Positions 28,032 to 37,150 of a stretch of DNA of 64,000 bases are shown piece by piece; within the stretch, counting starts at the first letter, position 1; each line of letters begins with the position of its first letter. The position numbers and the translations under genes were made by a program. The notes beneath the pieces are model-generated. The model was not told where the DNA came from, made no database searches, and saw only the letters and a list, made by a program, of their open reading frames with translations. Origin of the DNA: Saccharothrix longispora (lineage in GTDB: Bacteria; Actinomycetota; Actinomycetes; Mycobacteriales; Pseudonocardiaceae); the NCBI RefSeq assembly GCF_030852425.1, contig NZ_NSDM01000014.1, forward strand, positions 1-64,000, written 5' to 3'.

Positions 28032-28660
28032 CGACCACCGTCCTCATCGCCGACGACCAGGCGATGGTCCGCACCGGCTTCCGCATGATCCTGTCCGCCG
28101 AACCGGACATCGAGGTGGTGGGCGAGGCCGTCGACGGCGTGGAGGCCGTGGCCATGGCGCGCGACCTGGCGCCGGACGTGGTGCTGATGGACATCCGGAT
28201 GCCCCGCCTGGACGGCCTGGGGGCGCTGCGCCGGATCAGCGGCCCGAAGGTCGTCGTGGTCACCACGTTCGACGACGACGACCACGTGCGCGAAGCCCTG
28301 CGCCACGGGGCGTCCGGTTTCGTGCTGAAGACCTCCGGCGCGACCCTCCTGGTGGAGGCGATCCGGGCCGCCGCCTCGGGCGAGGCCCTGGTGAGCCCGG
28401 CGATCACCGTGCGCCTGCTCCGGGAACTGGCGGGCCGCCGCCGGGAACCCCGCGCCGTGCCGCTGTCACCGAGGGAGCTGGACGTGGTCCTCCTGGTGGC
28501 GCGCGGGCACACGAACGCCGAGGTCGCGCACACCCTGCACGTCACGGTCGGCACGGTCAAGACGCACCTGGCGGCGGTCCAGGCGAAGCTGGGCGCCCGC
28601 AACCGCGTCGAGATCGCCGCCTGGGCGTGGGAGTCGGGCCTCCTCGACGCCCGGGACTGA
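28028..28660 (+). CDS. LuxR/NarL-family response regulator
   Basis: A 210-aa protein whose GTG overlaps the kinase stop (GTGA). The receiver domain has acidic DDQ at residues 9-11, the phospho-acceptor in VVLMDIRMP (about 54), VTTF and K in VLKTSG. The C-terminal LuxR HTH shows LSPRELDVVLLVARGHTN and VTVGTVKTHLAAVQAKLGA. It is the partner of the upstream kinase. Its target is unknown; the MFS gene downstream is one candidate. Confidence 0.93.
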   Translation: MTTTVLIADDQAMVRTGFRMILSAEPDIEVVGEAVDGVEAVAMARDLAPDVVLMDIRMPRLDGLGALRRISGPKVVVVTTFDDDDHVREALRHGASGFVLKTSGATLLVEAIRAAASGEALVSPAITVRLLRELAGRRREPRAVPLSPRELDVVLLVARGHTNAEVAHTLHVTVGTVKTHLAAVQAKLGARNRVEIAAWAWESGLLDARD

Positions 28661-28671
28661 CCCGGCGGACG

Positions 28672-28715
28672 GGCCCGTCGGGGCTCGGTTCGACGGTTCG
28701 CGAAGCCCACGGGCC
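28672..28715 (+). terminator. Possible terminator after the two-component operon
   Basis: GGCCCGT (28672-28678) pairs with ACGGGCC (28709-28715), and GGGCT/AGCCC extends the stem inside. It lies directly after the response regulator stop. Confidence 0.4.
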
Positions 28716-28728
28716 GATAACGACCGCA

Positions 28729-28752
28729 AATGCCTCTGTTGACAGAGGCATT
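28729..28752. promoter_or_regulatory. Perfect palindrome (11-bp arms) upstream of the MFS gene
   Basis: AATGCCTCTGT-TG-ACAGAGGCATT is a perfect inverted repeat. It contains TTGACA (28739-28744), a likely -35 hexamer, so a bound repressor would block transcription of the MFS gene. Confidence 0.7.
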
Positions 28753-28768
28753 CGTCTGCCCGGAAGAT

Positions 28769-28797
28769 GGACCGACCAGTCCGGGACTGATCGGTCC
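28769..28797. promoter_or_regulatory. TetR-type operator upstream of the MFS gene
   Basis: GGACCGACCAGTCC (28769-28782) and GGACTGATCGGTCC (28784-28797) form an inverted repeat around one central G with a single mismatch. The half-site GATCGGTCC recurs upstream of the TetR gene at 42421-42434. Confidence 0.65.
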
Positions 28798-28837
28798 ACT
28801 AAAGGTGGGTCGACGTCCCACACGAGCGGAGCTGATC

Positions 28838-30271
28838 ATGACCGAGCCGTCCCCAGCGGCCTCGCCACCCATTTCCCACGACCCGAAACCGCCGGTCGGC
28901 ACGACAGTGGTGAAGAACCTGCCGCTGCTGCTGGCGGTCGTCTGCGCGGTCCAGTTCCTCGACGCGATGGACATCGCGTCCATGGGCCCGGCCCTCCCCC
29001 TGGTCCAGGACGACCTGGCCATGTCGCCCGCGGCGCTCCAGTGGGTGGTCAGCGCCTACGCGCTCGGCTTCGGCGGGTTCCTGCTCCTGGGCGGCCGGCT
29101 CGCGGACGTCTACAACCGCAAGAAGCTGCTCATCGGCTGGCTGGTCGTGTTCATCGTGGCCAGCCTCGTCGGCGGGTTCGCCGACAACGGCCTCCTGCTG
29201 GTCGTCGCGCGCCTGGCCAAGGGCATCAGCGCCGGCATCACCGCACCGGTCGCCATGGCCGTGCTCCTGGACGCCTTCCGCGAACCGAGCGCCCGCAACC
29301 GGGCGCTGGGCACGTTCCTCGCGGTCGCGTCGGCCGGGTACTCGCTGGGCCTGGTGCTCGGCGGCCTGCTGTCCAGCATCTCGTGGCGGCTGACCATGTT
29401 CATGCCGGCCCTGGTCGGCCTCATCGTCGCCGTGCTCGCGGGCGCCGTGATCCCCGGCCGCCAGGAGGCGTCGCAGCGTCAGCGCATGGACGTGCTCGGC
29501 GCGGTCCTGGTGACCGCGGGCGCCGTCGCCCTGGTGTACGGGCTCAGCCGCGCCGCCACCAACGGGTGGGGGGACTGGGTCACCCTCGCCTCGCTCGCCG
29601 CCGCGGTCGTGCTGTTCCCGCTGTTCGCCGCGGTCGAGCGCAACCACCCCGCACCGCTGATCCCGCTGGGCATCTTCCGGCGGCCCCAGCTGACCCGGGC
29701 GAACGTCTGCATGCTGTTCTTCGGCGCCTACGTCGCGTTCCAGTTCGTGCTCACCCTGTACTACCAGGTCGAGCTGGGCTGGTCGCCGCTCCAGGCGGGT
29801 CTCGCGTTCCTGGTGGGTGGCGTGCTCACGGCGGGCACCGCCCGCTACGGCGCGGTCCTGGTGACCAAGCACGGCGCGTGGCCGATCGCGTCCATCGGCC
29901 TGATCATGATGTGCGTCGGCTACCTGGCATGGGTGCTGCTGATCGGCACCGTCGACCCGCTGATCCTGCTGGCGGTCCAGCAGTTGCTCGGTGGTCTCGG
30001 CTTCGCCGCGGTCTACCCGGCGCTCAACATCGCCGCCGTCGGCAACGCCGCCGAGAACGAGCAGGGCCTCGCGTCCGGCCTGTTCAACGCGGGCGCGCAG
30101 ATCGGCAACGGCGTCGTGGTCGCGATCACCGCCACCGTCCTCACGGTGGTCACGACCAGCGCGGTGGGCAGCTACCGGGCGGGCCTGTGGGTCGTGACCA
30201 TCACGACGATCGCCGTCACGCTGCTGGCCCTCGCGGGTGCGGTCACCTACCGCAAGAAGGCGGCCGCCTGA
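28838..30271 (+). CDS. MFS drug-efflux transporter (DHA2, 14-TM type)
   Basis: A 477-aa protein with ATG at 28838 and GGAG upstream. The N-terminal ~28 residues are cytoplasmic, then about 14 hydrophobic helices. Motif A is GGRLADVYNRKKLL, with the motif-C-like antiporter stretch SAGYSLGLVLGGLLSSISWR. The DHA2/QacA family exports hydrophobic drugs using the proton gradient. Two palindromic operators precede it, so induction by its substrates is likely. Confidence 0.9.
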   Translation: MTEPSPAASPPISHDPKPPVGTTVVKNLPLLLAVVCAVQFLDAMDIASMGPALPLVQDDLAMSPAALQWVVSAYALGFGGFLLLGGRLADVYNRKKLLIGWLVVFIVASLVGGFADNGLLLVVARLAKGISAGITAPVAMAVLLDAFREPSARNRALGTFLAVASAGYSLGLVLGGLLSSISWRLTMFMPALVGLIVAVLAGAVIPGRQEASQRQRMDVLGAVLVTAGAVALVYGLSRAATNGWGDWVTLASLAAAVVLFPLFAAVERNHPAPLIPLGIFRRPQLTRANVCMLFFGAYVAFQFVLTLYYQVELGWSPLQAGLAFLVGGVLTAGTARYGAVLVTKHGAWPIASIGLIMMCVGYLAWVLLIGTVDPLILLAVQQLLGGLGFAAVYPALNIAAVGNAAENEQGLASGLFNAGAQIGNGVVVAITATVLTVVTTSAVGSYRAGLWVVTITTIAVTLLALAGAVTYRKKAAA

Positions 30272-30299
30272 GCCACGCCTCCACACGGAGGACTCCCTG

Positions 30300-30358
30300 C
30301 CGCGTAGTGCGAACAACCCCTCCCCGGTGGAGCACCCACCACGGTTCGCACTACGCGG
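30300..30358 (+). terminator. Long perfect inverted repeat after the MFS gene
   Basis: CCGCGTAGTGCGAAC (30300-30314) pairs perfectly with GTTCGCACTACGCGG (30344-30358), a 15-bp stem. Inside it, GGTGG pairs with CCACC. It is probably a terminator, although a protein-binding role is possible. Confidence 0.6.
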
Positions 30359-30408
30359 CTCTTCCACGTCCACGGCCGCGGAAGGGACGAGCACGGGGCC
30401 GGCGCCGA

Positions 30409-31075
30409 TGCCCGTCGCGCACGGCAGCCGCGACCCGCGGCACGCGGCCACCGCCGACCGGGTCCGCGCCCTGCGCCCCGGGACCGCGGGCGGCGCCCGC
30501 GGTCGCGGACTTCGACCAGCCCGGCACGCGGGAGTGCGTGGACGCCGTGGCCGCCGGCGGGACCGCGGAGGTCGTCGCCGTGCCGCTGCCGCCGACCCGC
30601 GCGTCCCGCGCCGAGGTCGACCTGCCCGCGCTGCTGCGCGACCACGCGCCCGAGGGGGTGGTGGTCCGCCGGTCCGCCGTCCTCGGCCCGTCCTACCCGC
30701 CCGTGCGCGCCCTGGAGCGCAGGCTCGCCGAGGCGGACGGGCGGCGGGTCGACCGGGCGTCGACCGCCCCGGAGGCGGTCGCGGTGATCCGGCCCGTCGC
30801 GCGGGTGCGGGCGGAGGCAGGGTGGCGCGCGGTGCTGCCCGCGTTCGCCACCGGCTCCTCCCCCTCGGCTCCTCCCCCACCGGCGTCCCCTCACCGGAGG
30901 ACGCCGTCCGGGCGTTGCGCGCGGACGGCGTGCGGCAGGTGGCGGTGGCCCGCCGCGTGATCTGCCCGGGACGGCTGTCCACCGCATCGAGCGGGGCGCG
31001 GCGGACGCGGACGTCGTGGCGGCCGAGCCGGGCGACGCGCCGGAGCCGGTGCGGCTGGTGCCCGACCGCTACGGG
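30409..31075 (+). pseudogene. Decayed CbiX-type sirohydrochlorin chelatase
   Basis: Starting MPVAHGSRDPRHAATADRVR (the metal-binding HGSRDP of CbiX/SirB chelatases), the reading moves to a second frame (AEVVAVPLPPTRASRAEVDL, ALERRLAEADGRR). It returns to the first for EDAVRALRADGVRQVAVARR, and then shifts again (PEPVRLVPDRYG). At least three frameshifts break it. Its intact form would insert Fe2+ into sirohydrochlorin to make siroheme, the cofactor of the sulfite reductase encoded at 40.2 kb. Confidence 0.6.
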
Positions 31076-31076
31076 G

Positions 31077-32018
31077 CTACGACGCGGTCCCGCCACCGGG
31101 GCGCCGGAACCACGTCGTCCGGCAGTTCTCCCCTTCCTGGAGCAGACCGCGGTTCCGCAGCACCACCCGTTCCAGGGGGCAGAAGATGAGCAGGTCGATG
31201 GCGATGCCGACGACCAGGATCAGGATGATGGCCAGGAAGATGCCGGCCATGTCGGCGTTGTTGCGGCCGTTGTCCAGCAGCTGGCCGAGACCGACGCCCA
31301 GGTCGGGCGAGGAGGCGATGATCTCCGCCGCCATCAGCGAGCGCCACGAGAACGCCCAGCCCTGCTTGAGCCCGGCCACGTAGGCGGGCAGCGCGGCGGG
31401 CAGCACGACGTGCCGGATGCTGTGGACGCCCCGGATGCCGATCGCCCGGCCCGCGCGCAGGTACAGCGGCGGGATCTGGTCGATGCCCGCGATCAGGCCG
31501 TTGGCGACCGACGGCACCGCGCCCAGGAGGATCACCGCGTACATCATGGTGTCGTTGAGCCCGAGCCAGATCACCGCGGGCGGCACCCACGCGATGGAGG
31601 GCAGCGACTGGAGCCCGGACAGCACCGGTCTGACCGCCGAGCGGATCAGCGCCACCCGCGCGACCAGCAGCCCCAGCGGGGTGCCGATGGCCAGCGCCAG
31701 CAGGAAACCGGACAGGCCGCGGGACACGCTGGTCCAGCCGATGTGCAGCAGCTCGCCGCGCAGCCACAGCTCCCGCGCGCTGGCCCAGACGTCCAGCGGC
31801 GCGGGCAGCTTGTAGTCGTCGGTGACCCGCGCCCAGACCAGGACCTGCCAGACGAGCAGGATCAGCAGGAGCGCCAGCACGGGCGGGAACACCTTGCGCC
31901 GCAGCACGTCGCCCAGCGGTGCCCGCCGCGCGGTCCGCGACTCCAGCGCGTCCAGCCCCGCCTCCAGGCGGGCCAGGTCGTCGACGCCGCCCCCGTCCCG
32001 GTGGTCAGTTCCTGCCAT
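31077..32018 (-). CDS. ssuC: Aliphatic sulfonate ABC transporter permease
   Basis: A 313-aa protein with ATG at 32018, overlapping the ATPase gene by 14 nt. It has about six TM helices with the BPD_transp_1 EAA-type loop (VVLPAALPAYVAGLKQGWAFS) and the SsuC-type GWTSVSRGLSGFLLALAIG and LPSIAWVPPAVIWLGL segments. With ssuB and ssuA it forms an importer for sulfonates or related sulfur sources, placed after the sulfate-activation genes in one long minus-strand operon. Confidence 0.88.
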   Translation of the reverse strand: MAGTDHRDGGGVDDLARLEAGLDALESRTARRAPLGDVLRRKVFPPVLALLLILLVWQVLVWARVTDDYKLPAPLDVWASARELWLRGELLHIGWTSVSRGLSGFLLALAIGTPLGLLVARVALIRSAVRPVLSGLQSLPSIAWVPPAVIWLGLNDTMMYAVILLGAVPSVANGLIAGIDQIPPLYLRAGRAIGIRGVHSIRHVVLPAALPAYVAGLKQGWAFSWRSLMAAEIIASSPDLGVGLGQLLDNGRNNADMAGIFLAIILILVVGIAIDLLIFCPLERVVLRNRGLLQEGENCRTTWFRRPGGGTAS

Positions 32019-32811
32019 GCCGTCGGATCTCACTGCGCAGCACCTCGGTTATCTCGACCGACAGGCTCGCCACCGCGGGGTCCTCGCCGCGACGCGGGTG
32101 GGGGATGTCGACGCGCCACTCGCGGGCGATCCGACCGGGGCGGGAGGACATCAGCACCACCCGCTGGGCCAGTCGCACCGCCTCGCGCACGTTGTGCGTC
32201 ACGAACAGCACGGACAGCCCGGTCTCCCGCCAGAGGCGGGTCAGCTCCTCGTGCAGCACGTCCCGGGTGATCGCGTCCAGCGCGGCGAACGGCTCGTCCA
32301 TCAGCAGCAGGCGGCAGTCCTGCGCCAGCGCGCGGGCGAGCGCGACGCGCTGCCGCATCCCGCCCGACAGCTCGTGCACCCTCTTGCCGTGCGCGCCCGT
32401 GAGCCGGACGACCTCCAGCAGGCGCTCCGCCTCGGCCCGGCGCTCCGCCTTGCCCAGCCCGCGCAGCCGCAGCACCAGCTCGATGTTGCGGCCCGCGGTG
32501 AGCCACGGGAACAGCGCGTGCTCCTGGAACATCAGCGCGGTCCGGTCGCCGCCGGTGTCGATGGTCCCGGCCGAGGGCCGGTCCAGCCCCGCGATCAGGT
32601 TGAGCAGGGTGGACTTGCCGCAGCCGGACGCGCCGAGCAGCGTGACGAACTGACCCGCTTCGACGTCCAGGTCGACGCCGTCCAGCACGGCGGTCGTCCC
32701 GTCGCCTGTGCGGAAGGACTTCGACACGTTCCGCACCCGGACCTGGTACGCCGGGGGCGCGGGGGCGGGCGGTGCGCCGGTGGCCGCCGGACGCGGCTTC
32801 GCCGAGGTCAC
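32005..32811 (-). CDS. ssuB: Aliphatic sulfonate ABC transporter ATPase
   Basis: A 268-aa protein whose GTG overlaps the ssuA stop (GTGA). Walker A is GASGCGKSTLL, signature LSGGMRQRVALARAL, Walker B LLLMDEPF, with VTHNVREAVRLAQRV. This matches the SsuB/TauB (nitrate/sulfonate/taurine) family. It energises the SsuC permease. Confidence 0.92.
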   Translation of the reverse strand: MTSAKPRPAATGAPPAPAPPAYQVRVRNVSKSFRTGDGTTAVLDGVDLDVEAGQFVTLLGASGCGKSTLLNLIAGLDRPSAGTIDTGGDRTALMFQEHALFPWLTAGRNIELVLRLRGLGKAERRAEAERLLEVVRLTGAHGKRVHELSGGMRQRVALARALAQDCRLLLMDEPFAALDAITRDVLHEELTRLWRETGLSVLFVTHNVREAVRLAQRVVLMSSRPGRIAREWRVDIPHPRRGEDPAVASLSVEITEVLRSEIRRHGRN

Positions 32812-33902
32812 TTCGCCCCCAGGCCGGAGTCGGTGACCGCGGGTCTGCCCGCGGCCCGCAGGACGTCGTTGAGCAGGCTCAGGTCGTACAGGCCGCGCAG
32901 GTCCGGCGGCTCGATCAGGCCGACGGCCGCGGCGTGCCCGGCCTGGGTCTCCAGGGTCGAGGCCAGCGGGTCGTCGGTGAACTCGACGGATTCCCAGGCG
33001 CGGTCGATCACCTCGGTGGGCAGCGCCTTGCCGGTCAGCCGCCGCAGCGCGCCGTTGACCGACTCCTTGGCCCGCCCCGGGTTGGCGTTGATCCACGCGT
33101 TGGCCGCGACGGAGCCGCGCAGCACGGCGGCCACGACGTCCCGGTGCTCGGCGAGGAAGCGCTGCGACACCACGACGTTCGTGGTGGCGAACTCCCCGTC
33201 CGGCCACAGGTCCGACTCCTCCAGCAGCACCTTGCCGCCCTCGGCCACCAGCTTCGCCGCGGTCGGCTCCGGCACCCACGCGCCGTCGATCGCGCCCGTC
33301 CGGTAGGCGCTGGGCGTCTCCGCGTTGTCGGTGCGCACCACCGAGACGTCGCCCCGGCCGCTGCGCGCGTCGACCCGCAGCCCCTGTTCGGCGAGCCAGG
33401 TGAGCAGGGCGACGTCCTGGGTGTTGCCGAGCTGCGGCGAGGCGATCCTCCTGCCCCTGAGGTCCTGCGCGGACGCGATCTCCGGGCGGACCACCAGCCG
33501 CACCCCGCCGGACGCGGAGCCCGAGATCACCCGCAGGTTCTCGCCGCCCGCCCGCGCGTAGCCGTTGACGATCGGCGACGGGCCGATCCAGCCGATGTCG
33601 ACGGCGTTCGCGTTCAGCGCCTCGATCAGCGACGGCCCGGCGTTGAACACCACGTCCGCCACCCCGGTGCCGCCCAGCTCCTTGGCGAAGAACCCGTCGC
33701 GCACGCCGACCAGCGGGGTCGCGTGGGTGACGTTGGGCAGGTGGCCGATGCGGACCTCGTCGACGGACAGCTTCGGACCGCTCGCCGCGACCGGGGCGGG
33801 ATCGGCGTCCCGCAGGGAGCCGTAGCCGCAGCCGGCCAGCACCAGCGCGGCGAGCACCACGGCGACGTGCCGGGCGCGGGCCGCCAGGGCGGTGACCGCC
33901 AT
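32808..33902 (-). CDS. ssuA: Sulfonate-binding lipoprotein
   Basis: A 364-aa lipoprotein (signal peptide ending LVLAGC, lipid-modified Cys). The NMT1/SsuA fold shows VRIGHLPNVTHATPLVG, GWIGPSPIVNGYA, and a hinge region VRTDNAETPSAYRTGAIDGA. It captures sulfonate or a similar oxidised sulfur compound outside the membrane. It starts 2 nt after cysN, so it is expressed with sulfate activation. Confidence 0.9.
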   Translation of the reverse strand: MAVTALAARARHVAVVLAALVLAGCGYGSLRDADPAPVAASGPKLSVDEVRIGHLPNVTHATPLVGVRDGFFAKELGGTGVADVVFNAGPSLIEALNANAVDIGWIGPSPIVNGYARAGGENLRVISGSASGGVRLVVRPEIASAQDLRGRRIASPQLGNTQDVALLTWLAEQGLRVDARSGRGDVSVVRTDNAETPSAYRTGAIDGAWVPEPTAAKLVAEGGKVLLEESDLWPDGEFATTNVVVSQRFLAEHRDVVAAVLRGSVAANAWINANPGRAKESVNGALRRLTGKALPTEVIDRAWESVEFTDDPLASTLETQAGHAAAVGLIEPPDLRGLYDLSLLNDVLRAAGRPAVTDSGLGAK

Positions 33903-33904
33903 CC

Positions 33905-35224
33905 TCACCAGCCCCAATCGGGCAGGCCGTCGGCCCGCGGCGCGGACCGGACCATGCCCGCGGTCAGCGTGGCGCCGTCGGACGGGTCGATCAGCAGGAA
34001 CGAGCCGGTGGACCGGCAGTCGGCGTAGGCGTCGACGGCCAGCGGCTCGGCGGTGCGCAGCGCCAGCCGGCCGATCTCGTTGACCGCCAACCGGTCCGCG
34101 GGCCGCCCGCCCTCCCCCGCCCACCTGGCGGCGTCCTCCACGCCCGGCTGCACCTCGATGCCCTCGACGATCGCCTTGACCGTGCGGGTGGTGGTCCGCA
34201 GCAGCACCCGGTCGCCGACCGCGAGCGGACGGGCCGCGACGTGGCACGCCATCGCGTCGACCGCCCGGGTCGGCGTCGGCGCGCTGTCGGCCGGCGCGAT
34301 GAGGTCGCCGCGCGCCACGTCCAGGTCGTCCGCCAGCCGGATGGTCACCGACTGCCTCGCCCACGCCGCCGGCACGCTGTCGCCCAGGGCGTCGATGCCG
34401 GTGATGGTGGACGTGGTGCCGGCGGGCAGCACGGTGACCCGGTCGCCGACCCGCAGCACGCCGGACGCCACCTGGCCCGCGTAGCCGCGGTAGTGGGCGT
34501 GCGCCGAGCCGCGCGGCCGGATCACGTACTGCACCGGGAACCGGCCGGGGAACGACGCCGGGTCGTGGCTGACCGGCACCGACTCCAGGTGCTCCAGCAC
34601 GGTGGGACCGTCGTACCACGGCATCCGGGCGGAGGGCTCCACCACGTTGTCGCCGGTCAGCGCGGCGATCGGGATCTCGGTGACCCGGGGCAGGCCCAGG
34701 GTGTCGGTGTAGGCGTTGAACTGGTCGGCGATCTCGCGGAACCTCCGCTCCGACCAGTCGACGAGGTCCATCTTGTTCACCGCGAGCGTCACGTGCGGCA
34801 CGCGCAGCAGCGCCGTGATGGCCGCGTGCCTGCGGGTCTGCTCGACCACGCCGTGCCGGGCGTCCACCAGGATGATCGCCAGCTCGGCGGTGGACGCGCC
34901 GGTGGCCATGTTCCGGGTGTACTGCACGTGCCCGGGGGTGTCGGCGAGGATGAACCGGCGGCGGGGCGTGGCGAAGTAGCGGTAGGCCACGTCGATGGTG
35001 ATGCCCTGCTCGCGCTCGTCGCGCAGCCCGTCGGTCAGCAGCGCCAGGTCGATGCCCTCGCCGCCCCGGTCGCGGGAGACCTGGTCCACCGACGCCAGTT
35101 GGTCCGCCGGCACCGATTTCGAGTCGTGCAGCAGCCGCCCCACCAGGGTGGACTTGCCGTCGTCCACGCTGCCCGCGGTGGCGAACCGGAGGAGGGTGGT
35201 CGTCGTCGTGCCGGGTGTCACCAT
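33905..35224 (-). CDS. cysN: Sulfate adenylyltransferase subunit 1 (GTPase)
   Basis: A 439-aa GTPase with ATG at 35224. G1 is GSVDDGKSTLVGRLL, G3 DTPGHVQYTRNM, G4 NKMDLVDW. EF-Tu-like domains 2 and 3 follow and it ends after them, so there is no fused CysC (APS kinase) domain. It activates sulfate to APS together with CysD, driven by GTP hydrolysis. The absence of APS kinase fits the APS-reductase branch supplied by the upstream cysH. Confidence 0.95.
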   Translation of the reverse strand: MVTPGTTTTTLLRFATAGSVDDGKSTLVGRLLHDSKSVPADQLASVDQVSRDRGGEGIDLALLTDGLRDEREQGITIDVAYRYFATPRRRFILADTPGHVQYTRNMATGASTAELAIILVDARHGVVEQTRRHAAITALLRVPHVTLAVNKMDLVDWSERRFREIADQFNAYTDTLGLPRVTEIPIAALTGDNVVEPSARMPWYDGPTVLEHLESVPVSHDPASFPGRFPVQYVIRPRGSAHAHYRGYAGQVASGVLRVGDRVTVLPAGTTSTITGIDALGDSVPAAWARQSVTIRLADDLDVARGDLIAPADSAPTPTRAVDAMACHVAARPLAVGDRVLLRTTTRTVKAIVEGIEVQPGVEDAARWAGEGGRPADRLAVNEIGRLALRTAEPLAVDAYADCRSTGSFLLIDPSDGATLTAGMVRSAPRADGLPDWGW

Positions 35225-35226
35225 GG

Positions 35227-36162
35227 CTAGAAGTACCCTTCGCGTTTGCGGTCCTCCATCGCGGACTCCGACAACCGGTCGTCGAACCGGGTCGCGCCGC
35301 GCTCGGTCAGCCGGGACGCGGTCAGCTCGGCGATCACGGCGGCCGGGTCGGTCGCGTCGGACTCGACCGCGCCGGTGCACGACATGTCGCCGATCGTGCG
35401 GTAGCGCACCATCCGGGTCTCCACGGGCTCGTCCGCCCGCGGGCCGCCCCAGTCGCCCGGCGCCAACCACATCCCGTCCCGCCGGAACACCTCGCGCCGG
35501 TGGGCGTAGTACAGGTCCGGCAGCTCGATGTGCTCGCGGTGGATGTACTGCCACACGTCCAGCTCGGTCCAGTTCGACAGCGGGAACACCCGGACGTGCT
35601 CGCCCGGCGCGTGCCTGCCGTTGTAGAGCTGCCACAGCTCCGGGCGCTGCCGCCGCGGGTCCCACTGGGAGAACTCGTCGCGCAGCGAGAACACCCGTTC
35701 CTTGGCCCGCGCCTTCTCCTCGTCACGCCGGCCGCCGCCGAACACCGCGTCGAAGCGGTGCTGTCGGATCGCGTCGTTGAGGGGCAGCGTCTGGAGCGGG
35801 TTGCGGGTGCCGTCCGGCCTCTCGTGCAGCACGCCGCGGTCGATGTACTGCTGCACCGAGACGACGTGCAGCTTGAGCCCGCACTCGGCCACGACGCGGT
35901 CCCGGTAGTGCAGCACCTCGGCGAAGTTGTGCCCGGTGTCCACGTGCATCAGCGTGAGCGGCGGCGGCGCCGGGGCGAAGGCCTTGAGCGCCAGGCGCAG
36001 CATCAGCACGGAGTCCTTGCCGCCGGAGAACAGCAGCACGGGCCGCTCGAACTCGCCCGCCACCTCGCGGAAGATGTAGACCGCCTCGGATTCGAGGGCG
36101 TCGAGGTGGGTCAGGGCGTAGGGGTCGTCTGTCCACTCGCTCACCGCTGCCGCCGTCGTCAC
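35227..36162 (-). CDS. cysD: Sulfate adenylyltransferase subunit 2
   Basis: A 311-aa protein with GTG at 36162. The PP-loop is LLFSGGKDSVLM near residue 45; the PAPS-reductase-like fold continues with MHVDTGHNF, GGGRRDEEKARAKERVFS and LSNWTELDVW, and it ends KREGYF, which is typical of CysD. It adenylates sulfate. It is followed by cysN after 2 nt. Confidence 0.95.
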   Translation of the reverse strand: MTTAAAVSEWTDDPYALTHLDALESEAVYIFREVAGEFERPVLLFSGGKDSVLMLRLALKAFAPAPPPLTLMHVDTGHNFAEVLHYRDRVVAECGLKLHVVSVQQYIDRGVLHERPDGTRNPLQTLPLNDAIRQHRFDAVFGGGRRDEEKARAKERVFSLRDEFSQWDPRRQRPELWQLYNGRHAPGEHVRVFPLSNWTELDVWQYIHREHIELPDLYYAHRREVFRRDGMWLAPGDWGGPRADEPVETRMVRYRTIGDMSCTGAVESDATDPAAVIAELTASRLTERGATRFDDRLSESAMEDRKREGYF

Positions 36163-36240
36163 ACCGTGTCCTCTGTGGTGGTAGGGATGTTGACCGGCCG
36201 GAGGGCTGTCGGCCGTGGTGCTCCCGGGACGCGCCCGGCG

Positions 36241-36939
36241 TCAGGTGTGCAGACCGCACTCCGTCTTGCCCAGGCCGGCCCACCGGCCCGCGCGGGCGTG
36301 CTCGCCCGGTTGCACCGGGCGGGTGCAGGGCGCGCAGCCGACGGTGGGGTAGCCGGCCGTCAGCAACGGGTTGAGCAGCACGCCGTGCTCCGCGGCGTAC
36401 GAGTCCACATCGGACTGCGTCCACCGGGCCAGCGGCGAGATCTTCACCATGTCCCGCTTGGCGTCCCAGCCGACGACGGGCGTGTCGGCGCGCGTCGGCG
36501 AGTCCTCGCGGCGAAGGCCGGTGACCCAGGCGTCGTAGTCCGCGAGCCCCCGGTCCAGCGGCTCCACCTTGCGCAGGGCGCAGCACAGGTCGGGATCGCG
36601 GTCGTGCAGCTGCGGCCCGTACCGCGCGTCCTGCTCGGCGACGCTCTGGAGGGGCAGCATGTTGACGACGGTCACGTCCATGAAGTCCGCGACGGCGTCA
36701 CGGGTGCCGATGGTCTCGGCGAAGTGGTAGCCGGTGTCCAGGAAGAGCACGTCGATCCCGGGGGCGACCCTGGAGGCCAGGTGCACGAGCACCGTGTCCG
36801 CCATCGACGAGGCGACGCACAGCCGCTCGCCGAAAGTGGACGCGGCCCACTCCAGGACCTCCTCGGCCGACGCCTCCGCCAAGCGCCGATCCGCCTGGCC
36901 GGCCAACTCGGCGAGATCGGGAGTGCTGCTGCGAGTCAT
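36241..36939 (-). CDS. cysH: Assimilatory APS reductase (4Fe-4S)
   Basis: A 232-aa protein with ATG at 36939. It has the iron-sulfur cysteines expected of the APS-specific enzyme, CC in DLCCALRK and CxxC in VGCAPCTRP, and the catalytic Cys in ECGLHT at the C-terminus. The PP-loop-like ASSMADTVLVHL and FLDTGYHFAET fit the family. It reduces APS to sulfite, using thioredoxin. It heads the minus-strand cysH-cysD-cysN-ssuABC operon. Confidence 0.95.
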   Translation of the reverse strand: MTRSSTPDLAELAGQADRRLAEASAEEVLEWAASTFGERLCVASSMADTVLVHLASRVAPGIDVLFLDTGYHFAETIGTRDAVADFMDVTVVNMLPLQSVAEQDARYGPQLHDRDPDLCCALRKVEPLDRGLADYDAWVTGLRREDSPTRADTPVVGWDAKRDMVKISPLARWTQSDVDSYAAEHGVLLNPLLTAGYPTVGCAPCTRPVQPGEHARAGRWAGLGKTECGLHT

Positions 36940-37012
36940 TGTTCCGAACCACCTCCCACAGCCGAACCCCGCGATGGAGCGGTAGTTCGGGGAACGTTTT
37001 TCGAACAAAGGT

Positions 37013-37054
37013 GCCCGGTGTCGACGACATTAGCAGGACCGGCGGACACCGGGC
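37013..37054. repeat. Inverted repeat in the cysH / methanethiol-oxidase intergenic region
   Basis: GCCCGGTGTC (37013-37022) and GACACCGGGC (37045-37054) are perfect 10-bp arms around a 22-nt loop. The element sits between two divergent sulfur-metabolism units and could form a leader hairpin in the plus-strand transcript. Confidence 0.45.
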
Positions 37055-37150
37055 TGACAGCGCGCTGATTCGCATTGCGCGGGCCCGCACCACGGCGTAT
37101 CAGCAGGAAGTCAGCGACTATCTGCGACAGTACCGCGGGAAGGTGTGCGA

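Noticed and set aside
28739-28767. Considering TTGACA at 28739 as a full promoter for the MFS gene
   Set aside because: No good -10 is found at 16-18 bp (GAAGAT at best), so only the palindrome is reported and the -35 is treated as tentative.
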